Part shown: positions 8,492 through 19,224 of the stretch, piece after piece | Layout: each line of letters begins with the position of its first letter | How positions within the stretch are numbered: position 1 is the stretch's first letter | Origin: Gammaproteobacteria bacterium | Lineage (GTDB): Bacteria; Pseudomonadota; Gammaproteobacteria; Burkholderiales; Burkholderiaceae_C | Direction of reading: 5' to 3' | DNA: 51,860 nucleotides | Assembly (NCBI GenBank): GCA_018820395.1 | Contig: JAHJOG010000053.1 | Location: 1 to 51,860, forward strand | The notes under the pieces: model-generated | What the model was told of the DNA's origin: nothing | Seen by the model: the letters and a program-made list of their open reading frames with translations, nothing else | Databases searched by the model: none | Made by a program: the position numbers and the translations under genes

Positions 8492-8662
8492 ATGCCAAAG
8501 AAAATCCGCACCGAGGCAGATCGCCTTGCCACTCCCCGGCCCGTTCCCGTCGAGGGCTTCAACCTCCCCAAATCCGGCGGCGGTCAGAAAGTCAGCCTCG
8601 AGCGCGGCACCGCCACCCGCAGCAAGAAGAACCCCGGTAAGCGGGCCAAAAAGGGCGGCTAA
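8492..8662 (+). CDS. Small basic protein (56 aa), unknown function
   Basis: Begins MPKKIRTEADRLATPRPV and ends with the Lys/Arg-rich tail SKKNPGKRAKKGG. It has no cysteines, no membrane segment and no recognised domain. The charge suggests it binds nucleic acid or ribosomes. It lies 32 bases after dbpA and before a terminator, so it is probably the last gene of the infA-dbpA unit. It is small but has sound codon usage. Confidence 0.55.
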   Translation: MPKKIRTEADRLATPRPVPVEGFNLPKSGGGQKVSLERGTATRSKKNPGKRAKKGG

Positions 8663-8711
8663 AACGCGCGCCAGGGCGGTCGAGTTTTCGCGACTTTCCC
8701 CTCTCTCCAAC

Positions 8712-8735
8712 AACGCGCCTTCAGGGCGCGTTTTT
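8712..8735 (+). terminator. Rho-independent terminator after the infA-dbpA unit
   Basis: An eight-base stem, AACGCGCC (8712-8719) with GGCGCGTT (8725-8732), encloses a five-base loop. A run of five T follows the GC part (8731-8735). It ends the rightward unit starting near 6497. Confidence 0.85.
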
Positions 8736-8800
8736 CATTGCCGGTCCGCTGGATGGCTGACATGATGGCGCGCAGAACAAGTCATTCAGGGAGAACGCGC

Positions 8801-9265
8801 TTGGACAAGCTGGAAGCCTGCCTGGCGGCCATGGACCTCGCCATCAAGAGCATGGACGCCGTATTCATGCGGCTCAATGCCGCCGAATACATCACCCCCA
8901 AAACACCCTTACTCGCACGTCTGGCGATGACGCCGGAAGAACGCGACGTCGCCGAACGTGCCGAGGTCGCGAGTTACGACGTGGCGTCGGAACACTGGAG
9001 CGCGAGGCTCTGCCTGATGGCGGCCTGGGAAGCGATGCAGGCCGCGCGCCGGATGGTGGCCGCCACCTACCCCGAGCCGCTGTGGACGCCGGGCCATCAT
9101 CACCCCATCGAACTCGCCGGTGCACGGGCGTCCATACTCGAGTCCGGCAGATTGGCGCATTGCGCGCTGGACGCGCTGGAGACGCTGAATGCGATCGACC
9201 CCGACCATGCGCCGGTCGCGCAGCAGCCCGGGCCCTCCACCCCTCAACGCCCTTCCGCGGCGTGA
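8801..9265 (+). CDS. Hypothetical protein, helical (about 154 aa)
   Basis: I do not recognise this family. The protein is mostly alpha-helical (MDKLEACLAAMDLAIKSMDA and later AWEAMQAARRMVAATYP) with a Pro/Gln-rich C-terminus. It has no signal peptide and no clear membrane span. Start choice: a TTG at 8801 has a good ribosome site (AGGGAG about seven bases upstream) and leaves room for a promoter after the terminator at 8735. In-frame ATGs at 8762 and 8765 would leave almost none. The 3' end overlaps the convergent small-protein gene by 22 bases. Confidence 0.55.
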   Translation: MDKLEACLAAMDLAIKSMDAVFMRLNAAEYITPKTPLLARLAMTPEERDVAERAEVASYDVASEHWSARLCLMAAWEAMQAARRMVAATYPEPLWTPGHHHPIELAGARASILESGRLAHCALDALETLNAIDPDHAPVAQQPGPSTPQRPSAA

Positions 9266-9555
9266 CGCTTCCGCGTCGCAGCTGCTTTCTTCGCCGACGC
9301 CGACCGCTTTGCAGCGCTCCGCCCTGCCAATGCGGCGCCGCCCCGCTCACCGCCTTGGTGCGACGGCGTGTGGTCTTCCTTCTGCCCTCGTCCTGACCCG
9401 CTCTTCTTGCCGCCGCCTGTTTCGGCGTTCACCGTGGCCCAGGCTCGCCGCTCGGCCTCAGGCTCGCTCACACCGCGCTTCTCGTAGCCTTCTTCGATGT
9501 GTTCCGCCTGGCGCTTTTGCTTGTCGGTGTAGCTGGATTTGTCACCTTTCGGCAT
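9244..9555 (-). CDS. Small Lys/Gly-rich protein of the 'plasmid stabilization' type
   Basis: A 103-residue, highly charged protein starting MPKGDKSSYTDKQKRQAEHI, with EGYEKRGVSEPEAERRAWAT and GGGKKSGSGR. This matches a widespread small family often annotated as plasmid stabilization protein, although most copies are chromosomal and the true function is unknown. The C-terminal third is Ala/Lys/Arg-rich and probably disordered. AGGAG lies just upstream of the ATG. It is co-directional with the next small gene (10-base gap), suggesting a two-gene unit, possibly stress-induced. Confidence 0.75.
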   Translation of the reverse strand: MPKGDKSSYTDKQKRQAEHIEEGYEKRGVSEPEAERRAWATVNAETGGGKKSGSGRGQKEDHTPSHQGGERGGAALAGRSAAKRSASAKKAAATRKRHAAEGR

Positions 9556-9565
9556 GACGTTCTCC

Positions 9566-9820
9566 TCAGCGCTTCTGCGCCAAACGTTTTGCTTCCTCGA
9601 CCTGCGCGGGATGGGTGCCGCTGTCCGGCACGTCGGGAAAGCCGTCCAAGGTGCCCTTCTCGCCGCCCATGCGGCTGCCTTCGATGGGGTCGCCTTGTCC
9701 GATGGCACGGTCCTGTTCGATGTTGCGTCCCGAGGCGGCGCCGCGGTCGCCCAGGCGCGTTTCGAAAGGGTCCGTGGGGGGCGCTGGGTCGGGCGTCTTC
9801 GGCTTGTGTGAATCGACCAT
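9566..9820 (-). CDS. Hypothetical hydrophilic protein (84 aa)
   Basis: Starts MVDSHKPKTPDPAPPTDPFE. It is Pro/Asp/Gly-rich, probably disordered, with no domain or signal peptide. AAAGGA lies seven bases before the ATG. It is the first gene of the two-gene leftward unit that includes the KGDKSSYTDKQKR-type protein, and is divergent from the dehydrogenase gene at 10029. Confidence 0.6.
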   Translation of the reverse strand: MVDSHKPKTPDPAPPTDPFETRLGDRGAASGRNIEQDRAIGQGDPIEGSRMGGEKGTLDGFPDVPDSGTHPAQVEEAKRLAQKR

Positions 9821-10028
9821 CAGAGTTCCTTTGTCGTCCGTGAATGGATAACTGACGCTCGACCCGTCGCGGGCCGCGCACAAGCGGGTGTTCGCTGATG
9901 GCGTTCGTAGGCGAAGGGGCACAGCGCGGGGCGGCTCAAACCCCTGGCAATTGCTGGGCGCGGCTTCCTACAGAGCGGGCGGGGATTCCGGCCTAGCCTT
10001 CATTCCTTCACTCCATGCTCCGCACGCC
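9821..10028. promoter_or_regulatory. Divergent intergenic region between small stress-type genes and the SDR gene
   Basis: About 208 bases between divergent starts. It should hold promoters for both directions. I see no convincing -35/-10 pair or operator. Confidence 0.4.
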
Positions 10029-11027
10029 ATGACCTCCGACATCGATCCACTTCGAGCCGCACCCGGCGTCGCCGACGAGCACCGCAAGGTGCAAAGCGAG
10101 CAGGAAGCCAACGATCGGGCCCAGAGCGCGAGCGAGCCGAACAGCGGGGCCACGCAGGCAGGCCATCGTGCCGAGCCGGAAAACCCGATGCCGTCCCAGC
10201 ATCTCGACAAGCCCGGCCTCGAAGCCGATATGGACCTCAAGCCGAGGTTCATGGCCTCGGGCTATCTCGGCAGCGGCAAGCTCGACGGCATGGTGGCGCT
10301 CATCACGGGCGGCGATTCGGGCATCGGCCGCGCGGTGGCCGTGCTCTTCGCCCGCGAAGGCGCGGAGGTGGCGATCGTCTACCTCCACGAAGAGCAGGTC
10401 GATGCCGAGGAAACGCGCCGTCGCGTCCAGGGCGAGGGCAAGCACTGCGTGCTGATTCCCGGCGATGTGAGAGACCCGGCCTTCTGCAATCAGGCCGTGA
10501 AGGACACCGTCGACGCTTTCGGCAAGCTCGACATCCTGGTGAACAACGCCGCGTTCCAGCTCCACGCCGCGTCCATCGAAGACATCACGGACGAGCGGCT
10601 CGACCTCACGCTGCGGACCAACGTGGTGGGTTATTTCCAGATGGCACGCGCGGCCGTGCCGCATCTCCAGAGCGGCGGCTCGATCCTCAACACGGGTTCG
10701 GTCACAGGACTCGAAGGCGCGTCGCAGCTGCTCGACTACTCGACCACCAAGGGCGCCATCCATGCGTTCACCAAGTCGCTCGCGAGCAATCTGATTTCCA
10801 AGGGCATCCGGGTCAATGCCGTTGCGCCCGGACCGGTCTGGACGCCACTGAACCCAGCCGATCGTTCGGCCGAGGACGTGGCCGATTTCGGCAGCCACAC
10901 CGACATGAAACGGCCGGCCCAGCCGGAGGAAATCGCGCCCGCCTACGTGTTTCTGGCCGCGCCGAGCTGCGCCAGCTACATCACGGGCGTGGTGCTGCCG
11001 ATCACCGGCAGCGTGGGCGCCATCTAG
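10029..11027 (+). CDS. SDR family oxidoreductase (general-stress, YghA-like)
   Basis: A 332-residue short-chain dehydrogenase with an unusually long polar N-terminal arm of about 85 residues ahead of the Rossmann fold. The cofactor loop is TGGDSGIGRA, the structural motif is NNAA, and the catalytic pair is in YSTTKGA. The C-terminal PxxWTPL loop is also typical. The extended N-terminus with PMPSQHLDKPGLE is characteristic of the YghA/YdaD stress-associated subfamily. The substrate is unknown. The neighbouring small charged proteins are also of a stress type. The gene starts at the ATG at 10029. Confidence 0.85.
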   Translation: MTSDIDPLRAAPGVADEHRKVQSEQEANDRAQSASEPNSGATQAGHRAEPENPMPSQHLDKPGLEADMDLKPRFMASGYLGSGKLDGMVALITGGDSGIGRAVAVLFAREGAEVAIVYLHEEQVDAEETRRRVQGEGKHCVLIPGDVRDPAFCNQAVKDTVDAFGKLDILVNNAAFQLHAASIEDITDERLDLTLRTNVVGYFQMARAAVPHLQSGGSILNTGSVTGLEGASQLLDYSTTKGAIHAFTKSLASNLISKGIRVNAVAPGPVWTPLNPADRSAEDVADFGSHTDMKRPAQPEEIAPAYVFLAAPSCASYITGVVLPITGSVGAI

Positions 11028-11076
11028 CGCAGTGCACAGCGCTGGCCCCGCTCGGCGCACCGTAGACTTGCCCCCC

Positions 11077-11556
11077 ATGAAAATCGAATCCAACGCCGTC
11101 GTCACCCTGCTCTACCGCCTTGCCGACGCCTCGACGCGGCAACTCATCGAGGACAGCCGCGAGCCGATGGTCTATCTGCACGGCGGCTACGGCAATACCT
11201 TCCCCAAGCTCGAGGCCGCCCTCGAAGGCCAGGAAAAGGGCTTCAAGACCACGCTGACTCTGTCGCCGGAAGACGCGTTCGGCGCGCGCGACGAGTCGCT
11301 TCTGCGCACCATTCCCAAGAGCGAGTTTCCCCCTGGCGTCAAGGTCGGTGGCCAACTGGAACTGCGTGACGACCAAGGCCAGCCGCACGCCTTCACCGTG
11401 GCCAAGATCAAGGGCCCGCAGGTGTTGCTGGACGGCAACCACCCGCTGGCCGGCAAGACGCTCTCGCTGAGCGTGACCGTCACCGGCGTGCGCAGCGCGA
11501 CTGCCGAAGAAATCGCACACCGCCACGTGCATGGCGAACATGGCCACCATCACTGA
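11077..11556 (+). CDS. slyD: FKBP-type peptidyl-prolyl cis-trans isomerase, SlyD type
   Basis: A 159-residue FKBP. It turns proline peptide bonds and acts as a chaperone. The N-terminal FKBP half carries YLHGGYGNTFPKLEAALEG. The inserted flap domain contains LSPEDAFGARDE and PPGVKVGGQLEL. The C-terminus carries a short His cluster (HRHVHGEHGHHH) that could bind nickel or other metals, though it is much shorter than in E. coli SlyD. The reading frame overlaps the start of the glucose dehydrogenase gene by about 26 bases. Confidence 0.9.
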   Translation: MKIESNAVVTLLYRLADASTRQLIEDSREPMVYLHGGYGNTFPKLEAALEGQEKGFKTTLTLSPEDAFGARDESLLRTIPKSEFPPGVKVGGQLELRDDQGQPHAFTVAKIKGPQVLLDGNHPLAGKTLSLSVTVTGVRSATAEEIAHRHVHGEHGHHH

Positions 11557-14119
11557 AGACCTCCCCGACGACGACCTGCTGCAGCCGGCTCGCAGAAAGC
11601 CGCAGAAGCCGGGCAGCGAATTCGCCGTCAATGCGCTGGCGCTCCTGACGCTGCTGATCGGGTTGGGCCTGGTCGCAGCCGGCGGCTGGTTGATGACGCT
11701 GGGCGGTAGTCGGTATTACGCACTGGCAGGCGTCGGCTTCCTGATCGTATTCTGGCTGCTCATGCGGCGCAGCCCTTCCGCGCTATGGGCCTATGCGCTG
11801 CTCTTCGGTGGGACGCTGCTTTGGTCGCTGTGGGAGGCCGGCCTGGACTGGTGGCCGCTGGCGGCCCGGTTGGACATCCCCTTCCTGCTCGGCGTGCTGC
11901 TGCTCACGCCGTGGGTCACGCGTTCGCTGGTCGACGTCGAATCCGGGCGGCGTGAGACGGCCTCGTTCCATCGCGGCGGCGGCCTCGCGCTCAGTTTGGC
12001 GCTCCTGTTGTTCGCCTGTTTGGCGGTGGCCTCGTGGACGCGCGACCCGCACGACGTGGCAGGGCAACTGCCCGCAGCCGCCCAAGCCGCTCCTGCGGCC
12101 CCGGCAGCATCAGCAGCAGCGGGCAAGGACCCGATACCGCCCGGCGAATGGCATGCCTACGGACGCACCGGCCATGGCCAGCGCTATTCGCCGCTCGACC
12201 AGATCACGCCCGACAACGTCGCCGATCTCCAGCTCGCCTGGCGCTTCGACACGGGCGACGTGCGCGGCCGGCCGGGCGACCCCGAAGAGACGACCTTCGA
12301 GGTGACGCCGCTCAAGATCGGCAACCGGCTCTTCCTCTGCACCCCGCACCAGTCGGTGATCGCGCTCGATGCCACGACCGGCGCGCAGATCTGGCGCTAC
12401 GACCCGAAGATCCAGGACAAGCTCGCCCTTCAGCATCTGACCTGCCGGGGCCTGTCGTACGAGCCGCCGGCCGGGTCGACCGGCACCGCCGGTACGCCCG
12501 CTCGGCCCGACCCGGCCAAGCAAACGACGGCCACGCCTGCTGGCGCCCAGCAGCCGGTCGTCAGCGCCGACGCGAAGACGCGGCCATCGTGCCCGGCCCG
12601 CCTGTTCATGCCGACGGCGGACGGCCGCCTCATCGCACTCGACCCGGACACCGGCGCCGTCTGCCAGGACTTCGGCAATGGCGCGGGGCAGATCGACCTG
12701 TGGGCGCACATGCCCAACCTGAACCCGGGCTCCTACTACTCGACCTCGCCGGTGGTGGTCACGCAGAAGCTGCTGATCGTGGGCGGAACGGTGCTCGACA
12801 ACGTGTCCACGCACGAACAATCCGGCGTCATTCGTGCCTTCGACATCCGCACTGGCGCCCTGGTCTGGAACTGGGATTCCGGCCGGCCCGACGACACCGC
12901 GCCCATCGCGCCGGGGCAGACCTACACGGTCAATTCGCCCAACAGCTGGTCGGTGTCTGCGGTCGACGAAGCGCTGGGCATGGTCTACGTGCCGCTCGGC
13001 AACCAGCCTCCGGACCAGTGGGGCGGCAGCCGCAGCGCGGCCGTCGAGCGCTATTCGTCCTCGGTGGTGGCTCTCGACCTGGCCACCGGCAAGGTCCGCT
13101 GGAATTTCCAGACCGTCCACCACGACCTGTGGGACTACGACGTGCCGGCCCAACCGTCGCTGATCGACCTCACGGTCGGCGGCTCGACCGTCCCTGCCCT
13201 CGTTCAGCCCACCAAGCAGGGCGAACTCTTCGTGCTCGATCGGCGCACCGGCACGCCGGTGCTTCCGGTCACCGAAGTGCGGGCGCCGCAGGGTGCGGCC
13301 AAGGGCGACCGCACCGCGCCGACGCAGCCGCGGTCGGCGGTGTCCTTCGATCCACCGCCGCTGTCGGGCAGCCAGATGTGGGGCGCGACGATGTTCGACC
13401 AGCTCGCCTGCCGCATCGCGTTCCACCGCCTGCGCTACCAGGGCCGTTTCACGCCGCCGTCGGAGAAGGGGTCGCTGATCTATCCGGGCAACTTCGGCGT
13501 CTTCAACTGGGGCGCCATCGCGGTCGATCCGGCGCGGCAGATCGCCTTCACCACGCCGACCTATTTGGCCTTCGTCTCCACGCTGATCCCGCGGCCCGAC
13601 GACAGTGCGCTGATGGTGCAAGGCGGCAAGCCGCCGAAGGGCAGTCTGCCCGCGTTGAACGAGAACTTCGGCGCGCCCTTTGCCGTCAAGCTCGGACCCT
13701 TCGTCTCGCCGCTCGGGCTGCCGTGCCAGCAGCCGCCCTGGGGCTATGTGGCCGGCGTCGACCTGCGGACCGGCCAGACGGCGTGGAAGCATCGCAACGG
13801 CACCGTGCGCGATCTGGCGCCCGTGCCCTTGCCGTTCAAGATGGGTGTGCCGAATATCGGCGGGCCGGTGATGACGGCCGGCGGCGTCGCTTTCCTGTCC
13901 GGCACGCTGGACGACTACGTGCGCGGCTACGACGTGACCAGCGGGCGCGAGATCTGGCGCAGCCGTCTGCCGGCTGGCGGCCAGGCCACGCCGATGACCT
14001 ACACCGGCGCCGACAACCGCCAGTACGTTCTGGTGGTCGCGGGCGGACACGGATCGACCGGCACCAAGCCGGGCGATTCGGTGCTGGCCTACGCGCTGCC
14101 CGCCGCCCCGCCCCGCTGA
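11531..14119 (+). CDS. gcd: Membrane-bound PQQ-dependent glucose dehydrogenase
   Basis: An 862-residue quinoprotein that oxidises glucose to gluconolactone in the periplasm and passes electrons to ubiquinone. About five hydrophobic segments in the first 170 residues form the membrane anchor. The rest is an eight-bladed PQQ propeller, with the blade motifs GEWHAYGRTGHGQRYSPLDQ, VHHDLWDYDVPAQP and GGPVMTAGGVAF. Length is slightly above the roughly 800 residues usual in the family. The start lies inside slyD (ATG at 11531, or ATG at 11540), without a good ribosome site, so translational coupling is likely. The 3' end overlaps the convergent TerB-like gene. Supply of PQQ cannot be judged here. 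Confidence 0.93.
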   Translation: MANMATITEDLPDDDLLQPARRKPQKPGSEFAVNALALLTLLIGLGLVAAGGWLMTLGGSRYYALAGVGFLIVFWLLMRRSPSALWAYALLFGGTLLWSLWEAGLDWWPLAARLDIPFLLGVLLLTPWVTRSLVDVESGRRETASFHRGGGLALSLALLLFACLAVASWTRDPHDVAGQLPAAAQAAPAAPAASAAAGKDPIPPGEWHAYGRTGHGQRYSPLDQITPDNVADLQLAWRFDTGDVRGRPGDPEETTFEVTPLKIGNRLFLCTPHQSVIALDATTGAQIWRYDPKIQDKLALQHLTCRGLSYEPPAGSTGTAGTPARPDPAKQTTATPAGAQQPVVSADAKTRPSCPARLFMPTADGRLIALDPDTGAVCQDFGNGAGQIDLWAHMPNLNPGSYYSTSPVVVTQKLLIVGGTVLDNVSTHEQSGVIRAFDIRTGALVWNWDSGRPDDTAPIAPGQTYTVNSPNSWSVSAVDEALGMVYVPLGNQPPDQWGGSRSAAVERYSSSVVALDLATGKVRWNFQTVHHDLWDYDVPAQPSLIDLTVGGSTVPALVQPTKQGELFVLDRRTGTPVLPVTEVRAPQGAAKGDRTAPTQPRSAVSFDPPPLSGSQMWGATMFDQLACRIAFHRLRYQGRFTPPSEKGSLIYPGNFGVFNWGAIAVDPARQIAFTTPTYLAFVSTLIPRPDDSALMVQGGKPPKGSLPALNENFGAPFAVKLGPFVSPLGLPCQQPPWGYVAGVDLRTGQTAWKHRNGTVRDLAPVPLPFKMGVPNIGGPVMTAGGVAFLSGTLDDYVRGYDVTSGREIWRSRLPAGGQATPMTYTGADNRQYVLVVAGGHGSTGTKPGDSVLAYALPAAPPR

Positions 14120-14595
14120 TCGGATGGAGGCACGCCGGGCTCTCGGCCCTGGGCGCGCATCTTCGCGTGCACGTAGGCGCCGTGCGGGATGTACAGCAGG
14201 TCCGACACCTTCCACATCAGGTGGTTTTCGCGCGCACTGAGCGCGCCGTCGGCGTAGGCGACCCGCCACATGTGCTCGATCACCTGCACCTTGTGCGCCA
14301 TGTCGAACGAGTCGTTGATCCGCGAGGTGAAGGTGAAATAGTCGTTGGCCGTCTTGGCCGTCTGCTGCGCGAGTTCGACCAACCGTTCCAACTCGTCGTC
14401 CTCCAGTCCGAATTCATTGCGCAGACCGGCGATCACGGCGCTGCGCTTGGCGTCATTCAAGCCGGTGTCGGCACGCATGATCTCGACCAGCAGCACCGCG
14501 GTCGCCAGCTGCAGCAGGTGCTGGCTCTCGCGTTCGGTGTCGGCAGGGTCGGGTGGACGGATGGCGTCCCACAGGTCGGTCAGGGTCTTCAGCAT
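14089..14595 (-). CDS. TerB-family tellurite resistance-like protein
   Basis: A 168-residue all-helical protein of the TerB fold. The pattern LLVEIMRADTGLNDAKRS, then VYADGA-type acidic loop (VAYADGALSARENHLMWKVSDLL), is the repeated Asp/Glu helix-loop that binds metal in this family. The function is unclear. Lone terB-like genes outside ter operons are common and may act in metal or stress sensing. The C-terminus (GREPGVPPSDQRGG) is disordered and lies in the overlap with gcd. Confidence 0.8.
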   Translation of the reverse strand: MLKTLTDLWDAIRPPDPADTERESQHLLQLATAVLLVEIMRADTGLNDAKRSAVIAGLRNEFGLEDDELERLVELAQQTAKTANDYFTFTSRINDSFDMAHKVQVIEHMWRVAYADGALSARENHLMWKVSDLLYIPHGAYVHAKMRAQGREPGVPPSDQRGGAAGSA

Positions 14596-14753
14596 GGTCG
14601 AAAAAAAAGCTCTGGAGGCCCATGAGCCTACCGCCGGGCCGGAAACCCATGCCGGCGTGTGTCAACGGCTTGCGCGACACTGTCCCGCGCACTGCAACAG
14701 ACCGTCGCGGCCGCGCACCTTCTCAACCGCCGGTCCGACCCCACCTAAGCAGC

Positions 14754-15875
<1,122 letters not shown>

Positions 15876-16424
15876 GACAGCCTCGGTGTCGCCCAGTGCG
15901 GCACCTTGGCGGCGTCGTCGTAGCGCCGCAGGCGCACGGCTTCCTCGGCGAACGGCTGGGCGATGAAGCGCTCTGCCTCCGCGGGCGAATACACACCGCC
16001 CTGCAATTCGAGGCTTCGCTTCGACGCTGGCGACAGCGTGTCCCAGTACCCACTCTCCGTTGCGCACAGATAGCGCTTGGCGTCGACGTGCAGACGCATC
16101 GGCTCCAGCACCGCGGGTGGAAACAGCTCGCGCAGAAAGGGCAGCGCAATGAACTGGTGCAGATCGTCGCGTTCGGCGATCGAATCGGCCGAACTGTCGC
16201 GCTCCGACGCGGCCACGAGCAGGTGGCCGAGGTCGTGCAGCAGCGCCGCGACCACTGTCTCTCCGGCTTCGCCGTGCGCCTCGGCGAGTTGCGCGCACTG
16301 CAACGCGTGCTCGAGCTGGCTGACCGCTTCGCGGCCGTATTGGCGCTGGCCCACGGTGCCGAGCAGGTGGACGATGTCTTCGATGGAAAGGGCCATGGCT
16401 TGAACGGTTGGAGGGTGGTACGGC

Positions 16425-17231
16425 TCAGATGAGCACCTTGCGGATGCGCGCCGAGATGACGTCGATCAGGCTCACGCTCACGACGATGATCAGCATGACC
16501 GCGCAGGTCTCGGCGTATTGAAAGCCGCGGATGATTTCCCACAGCACCACGCCGATGCCGCCCGCGCCCACCATGCCGACGACCGACGCCGAACGCACGT
16601 TGGATTCGAAGCGGTAGAGCGCGAAGGAGATCCACAGCGGCATGACCTGTGGGATCACGCCGTAGACGATCTCGTGCAGCGCGCTCGCGCCGGTCGAGCG
16701 GATGCCTTCGACCGGTTGCGGATCGATCGCCTCGACCGCCTCGGCGAAGAGCTTGGCCAGCACCCCGGTGGTGTGCACCCAGAGCGCCAGCACGCCCGCG
16801 AACGGGCCGAGCCCGACCGCCACCACGAACAGCATCGCGAACACCATCTCGTTGATGGCGCGGCAGCCGTCCATGAGGCGGCGCACGGGCTGGTAGATCC
16901 ACCACGGCACGATGTTGGCCGAAGCCAGCAGCGCCAGCGGCACCGCGCTGACCACGGCGAGCGCGGTTCCCCAGACGGCGATCTGCAGCGTGATGACCAT
17001 CTCCGCCACGTACATGCGCCACTGCGTGAAATTGGGCGGGAAGAAGTCGGCCGCGTACGTGGCCATGTTGCCGGAATCGCGCCACAGGTCGAGCGGGCGC
17101 ATGTCCGCGCCCTGCCATGACGCCGCGAGCACGATCAGCACCACGGCCCAGCCGAACTGCCGGACCAGGCTGCGCTTGGGCGCGGGCAGCGAAGTGATCG
17201 CCACGGCCTGTGGAGCTGCCGTCGAGGACAT
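16425..17231 (-). CDS. phnE: Phosphonate ABC transporter permease PhnE
   Basis: A 268-residue inner-membrane permease. Hydrophobic spans include [26 protein letters not shown] and [18 protein letters not shown]. The EAA-type loop for the ATPase is near [20 protein letters not shown]. It imports phosphonates with PhnC and PhnD. The gene follows phnD by 22 bases. I chose the ATG at 17231. It has no clear ribosome site, so coupling to phnD is likely. Confidence 0.92.
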   Translation of the reverse strand: MSSTAAPQAVAITSLPAPKRSLVRQFGWAVVLIVLAASWQGADMRPLDLWRDSGNMATYAADFFPPNFTQWRMYVAEMVITLQIAVWGTALAVVSAVPLALLASANIVPWWIYQPVRRLMDGCRAINEMVFAMLFVVAVGLGPFAGVLALWVHTTGVLAKLFAEAVEAIDPQPVEGIRSTGASALHEIVYGVIPQVMPLWISFALYRFESNVRSASVVGMVGAGGIGVVLWEIIRGFQYAETCAVMLIIVVSVSLIDVISARIRKVLI

Positions 17232-17253
17232 CAGGAGGACTCGGCTTGGGAGC

Positions 17254-18204
17254 TCAATTCGATTCCAGCGCGGCGAGCTTGCTGTCGATGTCGGCCAGCT
17301 GCGCCTTCTTGTCCGCATCGCTCAGGCCCGTGTCGGCCTCGACCTTGTTGCGCTGGCCGAACAGCGCGAGCTGACGGATCGGAATCAACTGCTTGTTGCT
17401 CGACTCCTTGAATCCCGACAGCTTCGAGATCTTCATCACGACCTCTTTCTCGCGGGGGTCGGTCTTGGCGTAGTTGTAGAAGAAGTTCTTGATCTTGGTC
17501 TTGGTGGCTTCCGGCAAGTCGCTGCGCATCACCAGCGGGTCGAGCGGAATCAGCGGCGAGGTCCAGACGATCTTGATCTCCTTGAATTTGTCGGGCGAGC
17601 GCTCCTTGACCTTCTCCAGGTTCTCGCTGTTGTTGGTAGCGACGTCGACCTGCTTGTTCGCCACGGCCAGCGCGTTGGTCTCGTGGTTGGCGCTGCGCGT
17701 GAGCTTGAAGAGCGACTTGGCGTCGACCTTGTTCTTCGCGAACACGTAATAGCCCGGCACCAGATAGCCCGACGTCGAGTTCGGGTCGCCGTTGCCGAAG
17801 CTCAGTTCCTTGCCGTGCTTGAGCACGTCGTCGAGCGTGTTGATGGGGCTTTCGCGATTGACGATCAGGTGCGAGTAGTAGCCCTGGGTGCCGTCGGCGT
17901 TCACCATCTGGGCAAAGATCTCGCCGTTGGCGCGGTCGACCGCCTCCATGGCCGACTTGTTGCCGAACCAGCCGAGCTGCACCTTGTTGAAGCGCATGCC
18001 CTCGATGATCCCGGCGTAATCGGGCGCGAAGAAGGCCTTGACCTTCAGGCCGGTCTGCCGGCTCATGTCGTCGATCAGCGGTGCCCAGTCCTGCTTGAGG
18101 TTCTGCGTCGACTCGGTGGAGATGATGCCGAAGTTGATGTCTTGCGCAAAAGCGCCGCTCATGCCCAGGCCGACGGCGGCGATGGCACACAGTTTCTTGA
18201 TCAT
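17254..18204 (-). CDS. phnD: Phosphonate ABC transporter substrate-binding protein PhnD
   Basis: A 316-residue periplasmic binding protein. A Sec signal peptide is visible ([14 protein letters not shown], with cleavage after AFA, residue 20). The mature start [10 protein letters not shown], then [22 protein letters not shown] and [12 protein letters not shown] loop ([16 protein letters not shown]), match the PhnD family that binds phosphonates. It lies between phnC and phnE in the same unit, with a 33-base gap after phnC. Confidence 0.93.
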   Translation of the reverse strand: MIKKLCAIAAVGLGMSGAFAQDINFGIISTESTQNLKQDWAPLIDDMSRQTGLKVKAFFAPDYAGIIEGMRFNKVQLGWFGNKSAMEAVDRANGEIFAQMVNADGTQGYYSHLIVNRESPINTLDDVLKHGKELSFGNGDPNSTSGYLVPGYYVFAKNKVDAKSLFKLTRSANHETNALAVANKQVDVATNNSENLEKVKERSPDKFKEIKIVWTSPLIPLDPLVMRSDLPEATKTKIKNFFYNYAKTDPREKEVVMKISKLSGFKESSNKQLIPIRQLALFGQRNKVEADTGLSDADKKAQLADIDSKLAALESN

Positions 18205-18237
18205 GGATAGGTCCCGTGAAAGTGAATGGATGAAGGA

Positions 18238-19098
18238 TCAGGCCGCGCGCGCGTGGCGTGCAGCCCATGAAAGCGGTGCCGCCTGGGGCAGCACGTGGAC
18301 GTTGGGCGCCTCGACCGGCTTGACCAGCAGCTCTTCCACCGCGACGCCATAGAGTTCGCGCAAGAGCGCCGGCGTGAGGTCGGCCGACGGTCCGTCGAAG
18401 ACGACGCGGCCCCGGTGCAGCGCGATCACGCGCGGGCAGTACTTCATGGCGATCTCGACCTGATGCAGCGAGACGATCACCGTGCACTGGTCCTCGCGAT
18501 TGACGCGGGCCAGGATTTCCATGACGTTGCGTGACGATTCGGGGTCCAGCGAGGCGATGGGTTCGTCGGCGAGCACCACCTTCGCACCCTGCACCATCGC
18601 CCGGGCGATGGCGGCGCGCTGCTGCTGGCCGCCCGACAGCGTGGACGCGCGCTGGGCATGGCAGTCGGCAATGCCGACGCGTCGCAGCGCCTCGAGCGCC
18701 ACCGCACGCTCACCGGCCGAAAAGGCCCGCACCCAGCCGCGCCACCAGGGCGTGCGGTGCAGCGACCCGACCAGCACGTTGGTCAGCACCGGCAGCCGGG
18801 CCACGAGATTGAATTGCTGGAACACGAAGCCGACGCGCGCCCGCGTCTTGCGGATCTGGCGGTGGATGCGCCCGCGCTGCTGCACGATGCTTCCGTCGAT
18901 CTCGATGAGCGACTCGCTCGAATCGTCCGCAGCGATGAGGCCCGCCATGTGCCGCAGCAGCGTCGACTTGCCGGAACCGGAAGCGCCGATGAGCGCCACC
19001 ATCTCGCCTCGCTTCACGTCGAGTTCGATGTCGCACAGCGCATGCCGGCCGTTCGAAAAATGCTTGTTGAGATGCCGGATGCGAAGAATGCTGTCCAC
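18238..19098 (-). CDS. phnC: Phosphonate ABC transporter ATP-binding protein PhnC
   Basis: A 286-residue ABC ATPase with Walker [11 protein letters not shown]-loop FVFQQFNL, signature LSGGQQQR and Walker [13 protein letters not shown]. The start is set by a ribosome site: GGAG (19108-19105 on this strand) lies six bases before a GTG at 19098, giving [18 protein letters not shown] twelve bases further up would place the start against the operator and lacks a site. It is first in the phnCDE-HD unit. The proposed PhnF operator at 19112-19123 sits just upstream. Confidence 0.92.
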   Translation of the reverse strand: MDSILRIRHLNKHFSNGRHALCDIELDVKRGEMVALIGASGSGKSTLLRHMAGLIAADDSSESLIEIDGSIVQQRGRIHRQIRKTRARVGFVFQQFNLVARLPVLTNVLVGSLHRTPWWRGWVRAFSAGERAVALEALRRVGIADCHAQRASTLSGGQQQRAAIARAMVQGAKVVLADEPIASLDPESSRNVMEILARVNREDQCTVIVSLHQVEIAMKYCPRVIALHRGRVVFDGPSADLTPALLRELYGVAVEELLVKPVEAPNVHVLPQAAPLSWAARHARAA

Positions 19099-19111
19099 CG
19101 TGAGCTCCAAG

Positions 19112-19123
19112 TCGTCTAGACAA
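19112..19123. promoter_or_regulatory. Probable PhnF operator upstream of phnC
   Basis: TCGTCTAGACAA is an imperfect inverted repeat, matching 10 of 12 bases of the palindrome between phnG and phnF (TTGTATAGACAA). It lies 13 bases before the phnC GTG, next to the ribosome site, where a bound regulator would block transcription. PhnF of other species binds palindromes of a related TATAGACC-type core. Confidence 0.6.
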
Positions 19124-19224
19124 CTGGGAGTCTGCGCAAGCGATGTGACGCTCTGTTGACAGTTCGGCGAAGCTCGCGTGTCACGGGCCGTGCGCCGCCG
19201 CCGGGCCGCCCGGCCCGGCCCGGA

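Noticed and set aside
19101..19110. TTG start for phnC at 19110
   Set aside because: The GTG at 19098 has GGAG six bases upstream, while the TTG has none and abuts the operator.
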